NCBI RefSeq assembly: GCF_009651005.1
Contig: NZ_WHVW01000006.1
Location: 62,001-126,000, forward strand
Source: Sporosarcina obsidiansis
GTDB taxonomy: Bacteria; Bacillota; Bacilli; Bacillales_A; Planococcaceae
Reading direction: 5' to 3'
DNA: 64,000 nt
Below the pieces are notes generated by a model, which was not told where the DNA came from, ran no database searches, and saw only the letters and a list, made by a program, of their open reading frames with translations. A program made the translations under genes and the position numbers. Positions 36,285 through 45,354 of the stretch are shown here, piece by piece (position 1 is the first letter of the stretch; each line of letters opens with the position of its first letter).

Positions 36285-36318
36285 CCCCCACTTTTCAGGC
36301 AACTGAAAGTGGGGGGTA
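36285..36318. terminator. Terminator hairpin at the 3' end of the yugN-like gene
   Basis: CCCCCACTTTTCAG/CTGAAAGTGGGGG with loop GCAA. On the minus strand it is followed by TTTTGTTG, and it lies two bases past the stop codon of the yugN-like gene. The sequence 36034-36284 upstream of it contains no gene I can support. Confidence 0.8.
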
Positions 36319-36319
36319 C

Positions 36320-36727
36320 TCATTCTAAATACTGTAAAATTTCTTCAATTGCTAATTCACCGGCTGTCTCCCACCGGCTTTTATCACGTATTTGGGCATC
36401 ACGATCAATGGGCTCCTGAAATTGATTGAATGATCCACTTAATAATGAGCTGCTATCCCGATCAAGCCCCGTATTTACTACGTGTTTGATGACATATGGT
36501 GTGGTAAACCGAATGGAAGTTTGATAATCGTCCAATTCCCCATTGTGCGCTACAAATGGAAGGCGCAAGTAAATTGTTTCTCCACCCTCACGATGCAAAA
36601 TGGAATCGAAGCAGCCCTTATGATAATCCCAACCACCACCAAAATGATAGCCGTGCTTTCCCACTTGCTCGCGTAGAGGTCCAAAGCTAGCGAGCTTTCC
36701 GTCAATTGCTGTCTCTAATTTAAGCAT
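36320..36727 (-). CDS. YugN-like family protein
   Basis: A 135-residue small soluble protein. GYHFGGGWDYHKGCFDSILH with EGGETIYLRLPFVAHNGELD, and a C-terminal helix LAIEEILQYLE, match the YugN-like family as I recall it. Its structure is known from Bacillus homologues but its function is not. ATG 36727 has an AAAGGAG ribosome site. It is divergent from a sigma-B-type stress gene. Confidence 0.75.
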   Translation of the reverse strand: MLKLETAIDGKLASFGPLREQVGKHGYHFGGGWDYHKGCFDSILHREGGETIYLRLPFVAHNGELDDYQTSIRFTTPYVIKHVVNTGLDRDSSSLLSGSFNQFQEPIDRDAQIRDKSRWETAGELAIEEILQYLE

Positions 36728-36795
36728 CTAATCACTCCTTTTTATTAGAATTCCTATTTATTGCGATTTTATTCATTTGAAAATATAAATCAGAG

Positions 36796-36820
36796 GTTTC
36801 TTAATTTGTCAAGTGGGTAA
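36796..36820 (+). promoter_or_regulatory. Sigma-B promoter
   Basis: GTTTCT (36796-36801), a 13-base spacer, and GGGTAA (36815-36820) match the B. subtilis sigma-B consensus (GTTTaa, 12-15 bases, GGGtAt). It lies 44 bases before the start of the DUF2382 stress protein. Confidence 0.7.
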
Positions 36821-36863
36821 ACCAAGAAAACGAAGACGAATTATAAATTAGGAGGAGATTAAT

Positions 36864-37871
36864 ATGAATAGCAAACGATATATGGGAATGTACTATGATG
36901 AAACAGAATTAATGAACCGAGTTCAGGAGCTGAAAAATGAAGGATGGCCTGAAGAAAATATTTATGTAGTTGTGAAAAATGATGAGCATCTGACCATGAT
37001 GAGAAGCCGAACAGATGCCGAGATCAAATCAGCGAACGATTCATGGTGGGATCGTTTTATGGGCTTCATCTCAGGAGAAGATCACGTACACCGGATGGTC
37101 GATAATTTAGATTTTGGACCAGAAGAAACGGAACGATATTACCGTGAAATCGATGAAGGTGGCATGTTGCTTTATGTCGATCAAGGTGAAGTAAACCGTC
37201 ATTATATGGATAACACTGATTTCTACGGCTTGAATCAAATGAGTACGGATGTTAACTTGGGAGCTAATGGATTAAGCGTAACAGACCAGGAATTCCATAC
37301 TGCAGATCCTTATCGTAAGAATCATCCATTGGCAGATCAACATGACAATGAACTAGGACGCGTTGGTGCAGAAGCCGTAATGGACCGACCTACAGATCAA
37401 ACTGTCTATCATGATGAATTGGATGCATTGCCTGATACCGTTTCGGAAGAAGAGCGTATGCGTTTGCACGAAGAACGTTTACAAGTGGACAAGTACCAGA
37501 CCGAGCGTGGAGAAGTTCGCCTTCAAAAAGATGTAGTTGAAGAACCGAGATCAATAGATGTCAATGTAGTACATGATGAAATTACGATTGAGCGCCGACC
37601 TGTAGCAGACAATGATTTAACTGTTGCTGATCGATTTAGCAATGATTCTACTGTATTGCAAGAAGATAATGAGACGATTCGCATCCCTATTACTGAAGAG
37701 CATGTGGAAGTCACTAAGAAACCAATTGTTACTGAGGAAATTGTTTTGAAAAAACATCAAGTCGAAGAGCAGAAAACAATCCATGAATCTGTGAAACGGG
37801 AAGAAGTACATCTCGATAAAGAAGGGGATGTTAATATCCACGGAGATCGTTTAAATAAAGATCGTTTCTAA
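36864..37871 (+). CDS. YsnF/AvaK-type stress protein (DUF2382) with YflT-like N-terminus
   Basis: A 335-residue, very acidic and hydrophilic protein. The N-terminal 100 residues (MGMYYDETELMNRVQELKNE, WPEENIYVVVKNDEHLTMM, DEGGMLLYVDQG) resemble the general-stress 17M/YflT module. The C-terminal part is DUF2382-like, with repeating beta units (VDKYQTERGEVRLQKDVVEE, VVHDEITIERRPV, IRIPITEEHVEVTKKPIV, EEIVLKKHQVEEQKTIHESV). Sigma-B controlled homologues exist in B. subtilis, and the promoter upstream fits. The molecular role is unknown. ATG follows AGGAGGAG. Confidence 0.85.
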   Translation: MNSKRYMGMYYDETELMNRVQELKNEGWPEENIYVVVKNDEHLTMMRSRTDAEIKSANDSWWDRFMGFISGEDHVHRMVDNLDFGPEETERYYREIDEGGMLLYVDQGEVNRHYMDNTDFYGLNQMSTDVNLGANGLSVTDQEFHTADPYRKNHPLADQHDNELGRVGAEAVMDRPTDQTVYHDELDALPDTVSEEERMRLHEERLQVDKYQTERGEVRLQKDVVEEPRSIDVNVVHDEITIERRPVADNDLTVADRFSNDSTVLQEDNETIRIPITEEHVEVTKKPIVTEEIVLKKHQVEEQKTIHESVKREEVHLDKEGDVNIHGDRLNKDRF

Positions 37872-37957
37872 TAAGTTAGGACTAGATTGGCAAACATCTT
37901 GTCATCCTCTCTCCATATACGGTAAAATGATGAAAATGGCCGGGAAGGGGAGAGTGT

Positions 37958-38185
37958 ATGCTAAAGCATCCAGGTATTGCCGCTGTGCTAAGTTTTTTCT
38001 GGACTGGCGTTGGACAAATTTATAATGGACAAATTTTAAAAGGTATTCTGCTCATTATTTTGCAAGCCATCAATGGATTATTGATGTTTGTACTAATTGG
38101 ATTTGTGACGTATCCAATTGTTTGGATCTGGGGAATGTACGATGCGTATAAGACAGCCGAACGTATGAATAAGGAGTTTATTTAA
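37958..38185 (+). CDS. TM2-domain membrane protein
   Basis: A 75-residue protein with two to three membrane helices. HPGIAAVLSFFWTGVGQIYNG with QILKGILLIILQAING is the TM2-domain signature, and IVWIWGMYDAYKTAERMN the conserved C-terminal end (D-A-Y). Function unknown across bacteria. ATG 37958 follows GGGGAGAG. A strong terminator follows. Confidence 0.85.
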   Translation: MLKHPGIAAVLSFFWTGVGQIYNGQILKGILLIILQAINGLLMFVLIGFVTYPIVWIWGMYDAYKTAERMNKEFI

Positions 38186-38212
38186 CAAAAAAATAGTTGA
38201 ATAGTAACCGAA

Positions 38213-38250
38213 AAGAACACTCTAGACGTTAGAGTGTTCTTTTTTAATTT
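38213..38250 (+). terminator. Rho-independent terminator
   Basis: AAGAACACTCTA/TAGAGTGTTCTT with a 5-base loop and TTTTTAATTTTTTT after it. It isolates the ureohydrolase operon from the upstream genes. Confidence 0.88.
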
Positions 38251-38263
38251 TTTTAAAATCTAT

Positions 38264-38292
38264 TTGACAATTTATAAAATTAGATTTAAGAT
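38264..38292 (+). promoter_or_regulatory. Sigma-A promoter of the ureohydrolase operon
   Basis: TTGACA (38264-38269), a 17-base spacer, and TAAGAT (38287-38292). The leader to ATG 38334 is only about 35 bases, so there is no room for a guanidine riboswitch. Confidence 0.65.
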
Positions 38293-38333
38293 AATTAAAA
38301 GTTCTTTAAAAAAAGTAAAGGTGGTAATAATTA

Positions 38334-39286
38334 TGACTGATATGATTTACGGAAATACGCCTTGCATGTTGGGTGCTAAAAATATTTCTGCTACAAAAGA
38401 CTTTTCTGATGTAGACGTTTTAGTATATGGAATACCTTGGGAAGGTGCAGTAACATGGGGAGATTATACCGGATGTGAGCTAGGGCCTAAAGTTATGCGT
38501 TTATCTTCTGCAAGATACTCTGGTTACTTACCAGAAATGGATGATATGGATGTTTTTGAACACGTAAAGTTAGGTGACCTTGGAGATATCGATGTTGTTC
38601 CTGCAGATGTTGATGAAACAATGAACCGCATCACATCATTTACTTCTGAATTATGGAAGTCTGGTAAATTTGTAGTAGGTCTAGGTGGAGATCATGGTGT
38701 TACATTTCCAATTGTTCGCTCAATAACAGAGCAAGGGAAGAAAGTCGGGATTATTCATTTAGATGCTCATTATGACAATTTGCCTTCACATAACGGAGAT
38801 CAATTTGCTAGATGTAGTCCATTTGCACGTCTTTACGAACAAGAAGGTGTACGAAACGAAAGTATTATCCATACAGGTATTCACGGACCGCGTAATAAAC
38901 CTGAAGCTGGACGTAACGCAAAAGCTGCAGGTGCTGTAACCGTTTCAGTCAATGAAATTCGTGGTCACAAAGATTTGAAAGCGTTAGCAAAAGAAATTCA
39001 CGCAATGGCTTCAAAAGATGTTGACTGTGTATACTTGACCATTTGCAGTGATGTATTAGATTTTGCCTTCAATCCTGGAGGTCCTGTAGATGGTAATGGC
39101 TTAACATCATACGAATTACTTACATTAGTGCATGAGTTTTGTAAATTAGGTGTAGTGGGTATGGACTTCGTGGAGATTTATCCACAACAAGATCCTAACC
39201 AGTTCTCAGCTCACTTTGCTTCCACACTCATTTTATATGCACTAGCAGGAAATATTCTTCATAATCAACAAAACGAAAAGAACTAA
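38334..39286 (+). CDS. Ureohydrolase (agmatinase/guanidinobutyrase/formiminoglutamase family)
   Basis: A 317-residue enzyme from ATG 38334, after AAAGGTGG. It has GLGGDHGVTFP (first metal His/Asp) and HLDAHYD (D-x-H-x-D). The third block reads LTICSDVLDFAFNPG where agmatinases have S-I-D-I-D-V-L-D-P, so the first Asp of the metal-binding D-x-D pair is Cys and the following Pro is Phe. The family hydrolyses guanidino or formimino groups at a di-manganese (or nickel) centre, releasing urea or formamide. The Cys may mean a different metal or substrate. Neighbours are a YheO-type regulator and an Nramp-like transporter, which suggests uptake and breakdown of one nitrogen compound. Confidence 0.82.
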
Positions 39287-39405
39287 ACAAGCTGTTTTTG
39301 TACCTCCTCAGATAGATTTCTTGGTATTTTACGATAATGCTCGATTTTTTACTGAGATTGTAGGAAACTTATAGAAGAAATTTATACTGAGGGGTGCTAC
39401 TTACT

Positions 39406-40041
39406 ATGGAACAAAATCACTGTATTTTCGATGCTTATATACGAATGGCTGATGCAATCTATGCAGTTTTTAATGTAAACTGTGAGATTGTTATACACGA
39501 TATAACGAAAGTAGAGACATCTTTAATTTATTTAAAAGGCGATGTGACCGGGAGGACAGTAGGTGCTCCGACTACGGAAGTTATTTTGAGAGAATTGAAA
39601 AAAAAGCCGGAAGATATAAAAGACTTGAATGGAATTATAACGAATACAGCTAGAGGCAAGGTCATCAAGACATCCATTGTGTTTATTCGAAATGATAAAG
39701 GCGAAGTCCTAGGTTTCTTAGGCATTAACTTAGATATAACAGATATGAATCGTTTACATCAGATGTTAGAAGAGATGATTCACCCTGAATCAAGTTTAAA
39801 CGACCAACAACATGATGAATCGTATGCGACACATATTGATGAAGTATTTGATCAAATTACAAAAAGTACGATTGTTGAATTAGGAATTGATATCGAAAAT
39901 TTGAAGCGTGAAGATCGTCTGAAATTTGTTAGGAAATTAGATGAGAAAGGCATGTTTCTCATACAAGGATCAATTGATCGGATCGCAGAGTTAATAGGTG
40001 TATCTAAACAAACGATATATAATTCTCTCGAGGAAAAATGA
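39406..40041 (+). CDS. YheO/DauR-type PAS-HTH transcriptional regulator
   Basis: A 211-residue protein from ATG 39406, after GAGGGG. The first half is a YheO-like PAS domain (FNVNCEIVIHDITKVETSLI, NTARGKVIKTSIVFIRNDKG, EVLGFLGINLDITDM). The second half ends in an HTH (GSIDRIAELIGVSKQTIYNSLEE). DauR, which controls D-arginine catabolism in Pseudomonas, is of this type, so control of a guanidino or amino-acid pathway fits the location between ureohydrolase and transporter. It has its own 119-base upstream gap and may also have its own promoter. Confidence 0.85.
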   Translation: MEQNHCIFDAYIRMADAIYAVFNVNCEIVIHDITKVETSLIYLKGDVTGRTVGAPTTEVILRELKKKPEDIKDLNGIITNTARGKVIKTSIVFIRNDKGEVLGFLGINLDITDMNRLHQMLEEMIHPESSLNDQQHDESYATHIDEVFDQITKSTIVELGIDIENLKREDRLKFVRKLDEKGMFLIQGSIDRIAELIGVSKQTIYNSLEEK

Positions 40042-40094
40042 CATTTTTTCCTCACCCTTATGTATTAGTGAAAAGAAAAAAGAGGTGAAGGAAG

Positions 40095-41345
40095 ATGACG
40101 GCTAACATGACAACTCCTGAAGTGGTTAAGAAGAAAGGTTTCATGGCAAAAGTGAAATCAATGGGGCCAGGTGCAATTATTACGGCTTCATTCATCGGAC
40201 CTGGAACAGTAACGACAGCAACTAGGGCTGGGGCATCATTTGGTTTTGCTATTTTATGGGCAGTAGTATTTTCGATTATTGCGACGATTGTTTTACAAGA
40301 AATGTCCGCTCGTCTCGGAATTGTTTCAAAAAAAGGATTGGGAGAAGCAATACACGATCAGTTTCAACAACCACTCCTGAAGTTCGCATCCATTTGGCTT
40401 GTTATTATCTCGATAGGTGTTGGATGTGCTGCTTATATCTCAGGGGATTTGATGGGTACTTCTTTAGGAATCTCAACTTTGACGTCAATTCCTGCTAACG
40501 TTGTAAGCCCTTTCATAGGGGTTGCGATTTTGTTTTTAGGGCTATCTGGTAGCTATAAATTGATTGAGAAAGTTATGATTACACTAGTAGTGATAATGAG
40601 TATTACTTTTATCACAACGATGATCGTAGTCAAGCCAGATATTGGTGCTGTCTTCGCAGGAGCATTCGTACCAAGTATTCCAACGGGTTCCATGATTTTG
40701 ATTATTGCATTAATCGGTACAACGGTCGTTCCATATAACTTCTTTATTCATTCGTCTATGGTGCAAGAACGCTGGACTCAAGTGAGTGATTTGAAAGAAG
40801 CGAGATGGGATACAATTATCTCGATCAGTGTAGGTGGATTAATCACAGCTGCTGTATTAATCACAGCAGGTTCTACAATGTATGGTATGGAAGTAAATAG
40901 TGTAGCTGATCTATCTATACAATTGGAACCGTTATTCGGATCATGGGCAAAACTGTTTATATGTATTGGTATTTTTGCTGCAGGTTTTTCATCTGCTATT
41001 GCAAGTCCTCTCGGTGCAGCAGTTGCGATTGGCAGCGTGCTGAAGTGGGAAGGTGGAATGAAGAATAAAAAGTTTAAAATTGTTTTTGCTTCAGTTATAG
41101 TTATTGGGATTATTACTTCAGCAATCGGTTTTAGCCCAATGGATGTTTTACTAATGGCACAAGCATTAAATGGAATATTACTTCCAGTCGTTGCGATTTA
41201 CTTATTTATCGTAATGAACAATAAAAAATTATTAGGAAATAACCGCAATTCAATGTTAATGAATATCATTGGTGCAATCGTTATATTAGTAGCTGTATTC
41301 CTAGGTGGCTACAGTTTACTAGATGCCATTCAAACTTATTTATAA
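40095..41345 (+). CDS. Nramp-related transporter lacking metal-binding residues
   Basis: A 416-residue protein with 11 predicted spans and the Nramp/SLC11 fold. In place of the TM1 metal motif D-P-G-N it has GPGTVTTATRAGASFGFAIL, so Asp is Gly and Asn is Thr. In place of TM6 M-P-H it has VVPYNFFIHSSMVQERW, so Met is Val and His is Tyr. The scaffold segment LLQEMSARLGIV is otherwise typical. It is therefore unlikely to carry Mn2+ or Fe2+. B. subtilis YcsG, in a 5-oxoproline operon, is an Nramp relative assigned to an organic substrate, which supports an organic solute here, perhaps the ureohydrolase substrate. ATG 40095 follows AGAGGTG. Confidence 0.82.
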   Translation: MTANMTTPEVVKKKGFMAKVKSMGPGAIITASFIGPGTVTTATRAGASFGFAILWAVVFSIIATIVLQEMSARLGIVSKKGLGEAIHDQFQQPLLKFASIWLVIISIGVGCAAYISGDLMGTSLGISTLTSIPANVVSPFIGVAILFLGLSGSYKLIEKVMITLVVIMSITFITTMIVVKPDIGAVFAGAFVPSIPTGSMILIIALIGTTVVPYNFFIHSSMVQERWTQVSDLKEARWDTIISISVGGLITAAVLITAGSTMYGMEVNSVADLSIQLEPLFGSWAKLFICIGIFAAGFSSAIASPLGAAVAIGSVLKWEGGMKNKKFKIVFASVIVIGIITSAIGFSPMDVLLMAQALNGILLPVVAIYLFIVMNNKKLLGNNRNSMLMNIIGAIVILVAVFLGGYSLLDAIQTYL

Positions 41346-41376
41346 AAAAGCGACCAGACTTCTGGCGCTTTTTTAT
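41344..41376. terminator. Bidirectional terminator
   Basis: AAAAAAGCGACCAG/CTGGCGCTTTTTT, with one mismatch. It lies between the convergent Nramp-like and TspO genes and overlaps the tspO stop codon. Confidence 0.8.
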
Positions 41377-41870
41377 TTGTTCAATTTCCAAGTAGAGTAG
41401 TTTAATGTAAGTGCGAACAATACCCATCCAATGTAGGGGACCATTAATGCACCCGCAGTCCGATCGGTTTTATTGAATTCATAAGCAGTCATAGCGATTG
41501 CACCTAATAAAATGGTCATTTCGACCAATGCCGTGCCTCGTAAATTCCACTTAAAATATAAAAAAGACCAAAGGAAATTGAGTCCTAATTGGACATCATA
41601 CAGTTGAGCGGCAGAATCTTTTCGTTTCAATTGCTCTTGTTTTTGCTCTACACGGTAATTCGCTATGCCCATCATCGTGTAGAGTGCGGTCCATGCGACA
41701 GGGAAGACAGCGCCTGGAGGAGAAAAAGATGGCTTCTCCAACTGTGCGTATTGTTCTTGAGTATTACGATTAGCCAACCACCCAACGATTGAACCTCCGA
41801 CTACAGGAATCAGCACACTACGAGTTAAATTTTTCCAATTGACTGTTTTATTTACATGCAGCAATTCCAA
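41373..41870 (-). CDS. TspO/MBR family protein (tryptophan-rich sensory protein)
   Basis: A 165-residue protein with five membrane helices. LEKPSFSPPGAVFPVAWTAL with YTMMGIANYRV and LGLNFLWSFLYFKWNLRGTA are the TspO signatures (P-S-F-x-P-P, W-x-x-L-Y, N-x-x-W-S). TspO binds porphyrins, haem or cholesterol-like ligands and is linked to oxidative stress. This copy has a slightly extended hydrophilic N-terminus (ELLHVNKTVNWKNLTRS). Start ATG 41870 follows GGAGG. Confidence 0.9.
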   Translation of the reverse strand: MELLHVNKTVNWKNLTRSVLIPVVGGSIVGWLANRNTQEQYAQLEKPSFSPPGAVFPVAWTALYTMMGIANYRVEQKQEQLKRKDSAAQLYDVQLGLNFLWSFLYFKWNLRGTALVEMTILLGAIAMTAYEFNKTDRTAGALMVPYIGWVLFALTLNYSTWKLNK

Positions 41871-41923
41871 GTAATGACCTCCTTTTATGGAGTTTTCCCT
41901 CTACACCACACGATAAACACTAA

Positions 41924-43504
41924 TCAGTCATTCTTTTTTCGTTTATACATAACTTCACCTGCAACGACGGTCTTATCTACAGTGATTTCTGGTATATGAT
42001 CGGTGTCTACTGAAAATATATCTTCTGAGAGTATCGTAAAATCTGCATCAAAACCAACTGCAAGACGACCGCGGAAGTTAGCTTTTCCAATGGTAGTGGC
42101 GGCTCCAGAGGTGTAAAGTTGAACTGCTTCAAAACGGCTTAACTTTTCATTCGGCAAATAGCCTTCATGTTGTTCGAATGGTTGACGTCTGGCAATTGCA
42201 GCGTGGATTCCAAGTAATGGATTGGGATCTTCAATCGGTGCATCGGAACCACCTCCACAAATGAAACCTTTATCGAGAAGTCGTTTCCAGGCATATGCCC
42301 AATGTAGTCTGTCCATGCCAAGACGCTCTTGGACCCAAGGGAAATCAGACGGAACAAAAGTGGGTTGGATATCTAAAACAATTGGAAGTTTTTCCATACG
42401 CTCCACCAAATCATCTCGCAACAAGATCACATGTATAAAACGATCCCGTTTCCCTTCAGAAACGGGATACTTTTCCAGGATATCTAGTGCTTTTTCAACT
42501 GCTAGATCACCAATCACATGGATAGCGACGGCTTCTCCGTAGCTACGAGCCAGTTTAATATAGTCCTCAAGTTCCGCATCAGTCAACATAGCAGTACCTA
42601 TATTACTCAGTTCATCTGCATAGGGCCTACTTAATAACGCGGTTCTACCACCCAAAGCTCCATCAATAAAGAATTTCATTTCACCCGGTTCGACCCAAGG
42701 TTTATTATATGTAGCTTGCTCTTCCATTAGTTGTGGAAATACACTGAAATGGCGTAATAGATGCGCACGGAATTTTCTTTCGCTTCCTAGTACCTTGTTA
42801 AATGCTTGTAAGGGTGTATGGTAGTTGCCGTAATAGCCTAAGTCATCTGTCACAACGCCTGTTAAACCTACGGAAAGTAGGTGATCTACTGAAGTTTGTA
42901 ATGCTTTGGTAACGTATGCTTCGGATGGTTCTGGCAATAGTCGTAACACTCTTTGCATAGCGCCTTCCTTTAATAATCCAGTAGGTTCTCCATTAGCATC
43001 ACGCTCAATGACACCATCCACGGGGTCAGGTGTATCTTTTGTAATGCCTGCCATTTCTAATGCTTTCGAATTAACAATGGCAGCATGCCAACAGGTACGT
43101 TTGAGTAGCATAGGAGAGGTTGTCACATGATCAAGTTCATATCGCGTGAAGATTTTTTTATCAGGAAAATTATTTTCATCCCAGCCTTCTCCAATGAACC
43201 ATTCATCCTCCGGAAGATCGGAGTATGCTTGCAGCAACATATCCATCATGTCATTGGAAGATGTAGCATGTGAAAGATCCAACCTGAGCAACTTTTCACC
43301 TTGACCGATGATGTGCATATGGTTGTCGATAAAGCCGGGATAGACAATAGCTCCTTGCAAGTCGATGGCTTGTTCTGCTTGTTCCTTCAACTCAACATAG
43401 GAACCGACTGCTGTTATTTTTCCATCTTCTGTTAGTAGTGCATCTATTGTGTGTCCTTCACTTTGCATCGTATAAAAAAGCCCATTATGCCAAATCGTCT
43501 TCAT
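41924..43504 (-). CDS. Amidohydrolase, YtcJ-like
   Basis: A 526-residue metal-dependent amidohydrolase from ATG 43504 (GGGAGG seven bases upstream; the ATG at 43510 is too close). The metal-binding HMH is in VYPGFIDNHMHIIGQ, a carboxylated-Lys or acid position follows in MKFFIDGALGGRTALLSRPY, AIHVIGDLAVEKALD gives the third His, and GGGSDAPIEDPNPL the final Asp. The closing GFDADFTILSEDIF is the usual beta-sandwich return. YtcJ-like members act on exocyclic amides of unknown origin; substrate unresolved. It has no operon partner. Confidence 0.85.
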   Translation of the reverse strand: MKTIWHNGLFYTMQSEGHTIDALLTEDGKITAVGSYVELKEQAEQAIDLQGAIVYPGFIDNHMHIIGQGEKLLRLDLSHATSSNDMMDMLLQAYSDLPEDEWFIGEGWDENNFPDKKIFTRYELDHVTTSPMLLKRTCWHAAIVNSKALEMAGITKDTPDPVDGVIERDANGEPTGLLKEGAMQRVLRLLPEPSEAYVTKALQTSVDHLLSVGLTGVVTDDLGYYGNYHTPLQAFNKVLGSERKFRAHLLRHFSVFPQLMEEQATYNKPWVEPGEMKFFIDGALGGRTALLSRPYADELSNIGTAMLTDAELEDYIKLARSYGEAVAIHVIGDLAVEKALDILEKYPVSEGKRDRFIHVILLRDDLVERMEKLPIVLDIQPTFVPSDFPWVQERLGMDRLHWAYAWKRLLDKGFICGGGSDAPIEDPNPLLGIHAAIARRQPFEQHEGYLPNEKLSRFEAVQLYTSGAATTIGKANFRGRLAVGFDADFTILSEDIFSVDTDHIPEITVDKTVVAGEVMYKRKKND

Positions 43505-43560
43505 ACCCATTCCTCCCTGCTCTCTATAGTAAACCGCAGAAAGCGAATGAACAATAAAAA

Positions 43561-43830
43561 GAGCCTGTCCGAAAAGTCGTTTTTCACCTGACTTTTCGGA
43601 CAGCTCTTATTTTTGTATGGATAGGAAAATTTCTGATTATCCTAGTGTTTGTAAGAAGGTGAAATATGCGGTAAACGACTCGTTTGGCTGGTTGTGTGGT
43701 ACGTAATGCTCGATCGGAAATCTCACCCAACCGCTCATAGAAACCACATATGTGATCATAAACCTCAGCCGACCGCTCATAGCTGCAAAAAAACTGCCAC
43801 TGAAAGATATTTCACTTTCAGGACAGCTCC
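43561..43830 (-). repeat. Repeat family 2, copy E (about 270 bp), also glnA 3' region
   Basis: This is the second copy of the repeat at 16170-16437. Both end hairpins are well kept: GAGCCTGTCCGAAAAGTC with GACTTTTCGGACAGCTC at 43561-43605, and CTGCCACTGAAAG with CTTTCAGGACAG at the other end. Read on the minus strand, the latter hairpin sits five bases after the glnA stop and is followed by TTTTTTTGC, so it serves as the glnA terminator. The former is followed by TTTTTATTG and is a second terminator. Short frames inside are not coding. Confidence 0.8.
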
Positions 43831-43835
43831 TTCTC

Positions 43836-45170
43836 TTAATACATTTTCATATAACGCTCAAGTTCCCATGGGTGAACCGTGATTCGGTAGCTCTCCCATT
43901 CCCGATGCTTCGCCTCACTGAAGTTCGCGTAGATGTGTTTACCAAGGGCCTCTTGGATCACCGTATCTTCCGATAAAGCGATCAGTGCATGATCTAGGTC
44001 TGTCGGTAATGTCTCTATCCCGTTTTCTTCTAGTTCTGTCGACTTCATTTCATAAATGTTGCGGTCAACAGGTTTTGGCGGTTCAAGTTCTCGTTTAATG
44101 CCGTCCAGTCCTGCTTTCAGAATAGTAGCTAATGCTAAATATGGATTGGCAGAAGAGTCGACGGAACGCACTTCCACTCTCGTGCTCATGCCACGAGAAG
44201 CTGGAATCCGGATTAGTGGGCTACGGTTTTGTGCAGACCAAGCTACATAACAAGGAGCTTCATAGCCTGGTACCAATCGTTTATACGAGTTGACAGTCGG
44301 ATTTGTGATGGCAGTAAAGCCTCGAACATGATCCAGTACACCTGCCATAAATTGATATGCTGTTTTGCTTAGTTTACGATCATCGAGTTCATCAAAAAAT
44401 ACATTTTCTCCATCTTTAAATAAAGAAACATTACAGTGCATGCCTGATCCGCTAACTCCATATAAAGGTTTTGGCATAAAGGTGGCATGAAGTCCGTGTT
44501 TTCGTGCCATTGTTTTCACGACTAGTTTAAATGTTTGGATATTATCACAAGCAGTCAGAACATCTGCATATTTAAAATCTATTTCATGTTGGCCAGGGGC
44601 TGCTTCATGGTGAGATGCTTCCACTTCGAAGCCAAGTTCTTCTAGCTCTAACACAATATCTCGACGACAGTTTTCACCTAAATCCATCGGTGCCAAATCA
44701 AAATAGTCACCATGGTCATTTAATTCCATTGTCGGCTGTTTCTGATCATCTAGTTTAAAAAGAAAGAATTCTGGTTCTGGTCCTAAGTTGAAATCTGTAA
44801 AGCCCATCTCTTTCATTTCTTGAATGACTCGTTTCAAGTTTCCACGAGGATCACCTGAAAACGGTTCCCCATTTGCTGTGTAGACATCACAAATGAGACG
44901 AGCTACTTTTCCTTTTCCAGAAGGCCAAGGGAACACCATCCACGTATCCAAATCAGGTACTAAATACATATCGGATTCCTCAATCCGTACAAAACCTTCT
45001 ATAGAAGACCCGTCAAACATCATCTTATTATCTAGTGCTTTATCGAGCTGGCTGACTGGGATCTCTACGTTCTTAATCATGCCAAAAATGTCAGTGAACT
45101 GAAGACGAATAAAATTCACGTTCTTTTCTTCTACAAACTTATAAATGTCTTCTCTTGTAATGCTCCCCAT
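43836..45170 (-). CDS. glnA: Glutamine synthetase, type I-alpha
   Basis: A 444-residue enzyme, the same length as B. subtilis GlnA. It makes glutamine from glutamate, ammonia and ATP. Visible motifs are [40 protein letters not shown], the metal/ATP block [23 protein letters not shown], the [11 protein letters not shown] segment, and [20 protein letters not shown]; an adenylylation loop of the GSI-beta kind is absent. Both ATG 45173 and ATG 45170 are usable; the second gives AAGGAG at better spacing. In B. subtilis glnA follows glnR; here no glnR is adjacent, and the upstream neighbour is a DUF3307 gene. Confidence 0.96.
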   Translation of the reverse strand: MGSITREDIYKFVEEKNVNFIRLQFTDIFGMIKNVEIPVSQLDKALDNKMMFDGSSIEGFVRIEESDMYLVPDLDTWMVFPWPSGKGKVARLICDVYTANGEPFSGDPRGNLKRVIQEMKEMGFTDFNLGPEPEFFLFKLDDQKQPTMELNDHGDYFDLAPMDLGENCRRDIVLELEELGFEVEASHHEAAPGQHEIDFKYADVLTACDNIQTFKLVVKTMARKHGLHATFMPKPLYGVSGSGMHCNVSLFKDGENVFFDELDDRKLSKTAYQFMAGVLDHVRGFTAITNPTVNSYKRLVPGYEAPCYVAWSAQNRSPLIRIPASRGMSTRVEVRSVDSSANPYLALATILKAGLDGIKRELEPPKPVDRNIYEMKSTELEENGIETLPTDLDHALIALSEDTVIQEALGKHIYANFSEAKHREWESYRITVHPWELERYMKMY

Positions 45171-45318
45171 CATGCCACACTCCTTTTGATTGTTTGAAAC
45201 GAATGGTCTTCGTAACATTTTTATATAATAATTCAAACCACTATACAAATTCAAGCATTTATTTCTATTTTTTTAAAGAAATCTAAGACTTAAGTTCTTG
45301 TTTTAGACAAAAATAAAA

Positions 45319-45342
45319 AGTTCTCACAAGGAGAACTTGAAA
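45319..45342 (-). terminator. Rho-independent terminator after DUF3307 gene
   Basis: Minus strand: CAAGTTCTCCTTGTGAGAAC forming an 8-9 bp stem, followed by TTTTTATTTTTG. It isolates glnA from the upstream gene, so glnA needs its own promoter in 45174-45318. Confidence 0.85.
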
Positions 45343-45354
45343 AATGGTCCTATT

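Noticed and set aside
38292..38334. Guanidine riboswitch upstream of the ureohydrolase
   Set aside because: Only about 35-40 bases separate the -10 from the start codon, and no structured leader is visible.
40095..41345. Manganese transporter MntH
   Set aside because: The DPGN and MPH metal motifs are replaced at all key positions.
43694..43976. Two short plus-strand frames near 43.7-44.0 kb
   Set aside because: They lie within repeat copy E and antisense to the end of glnA.
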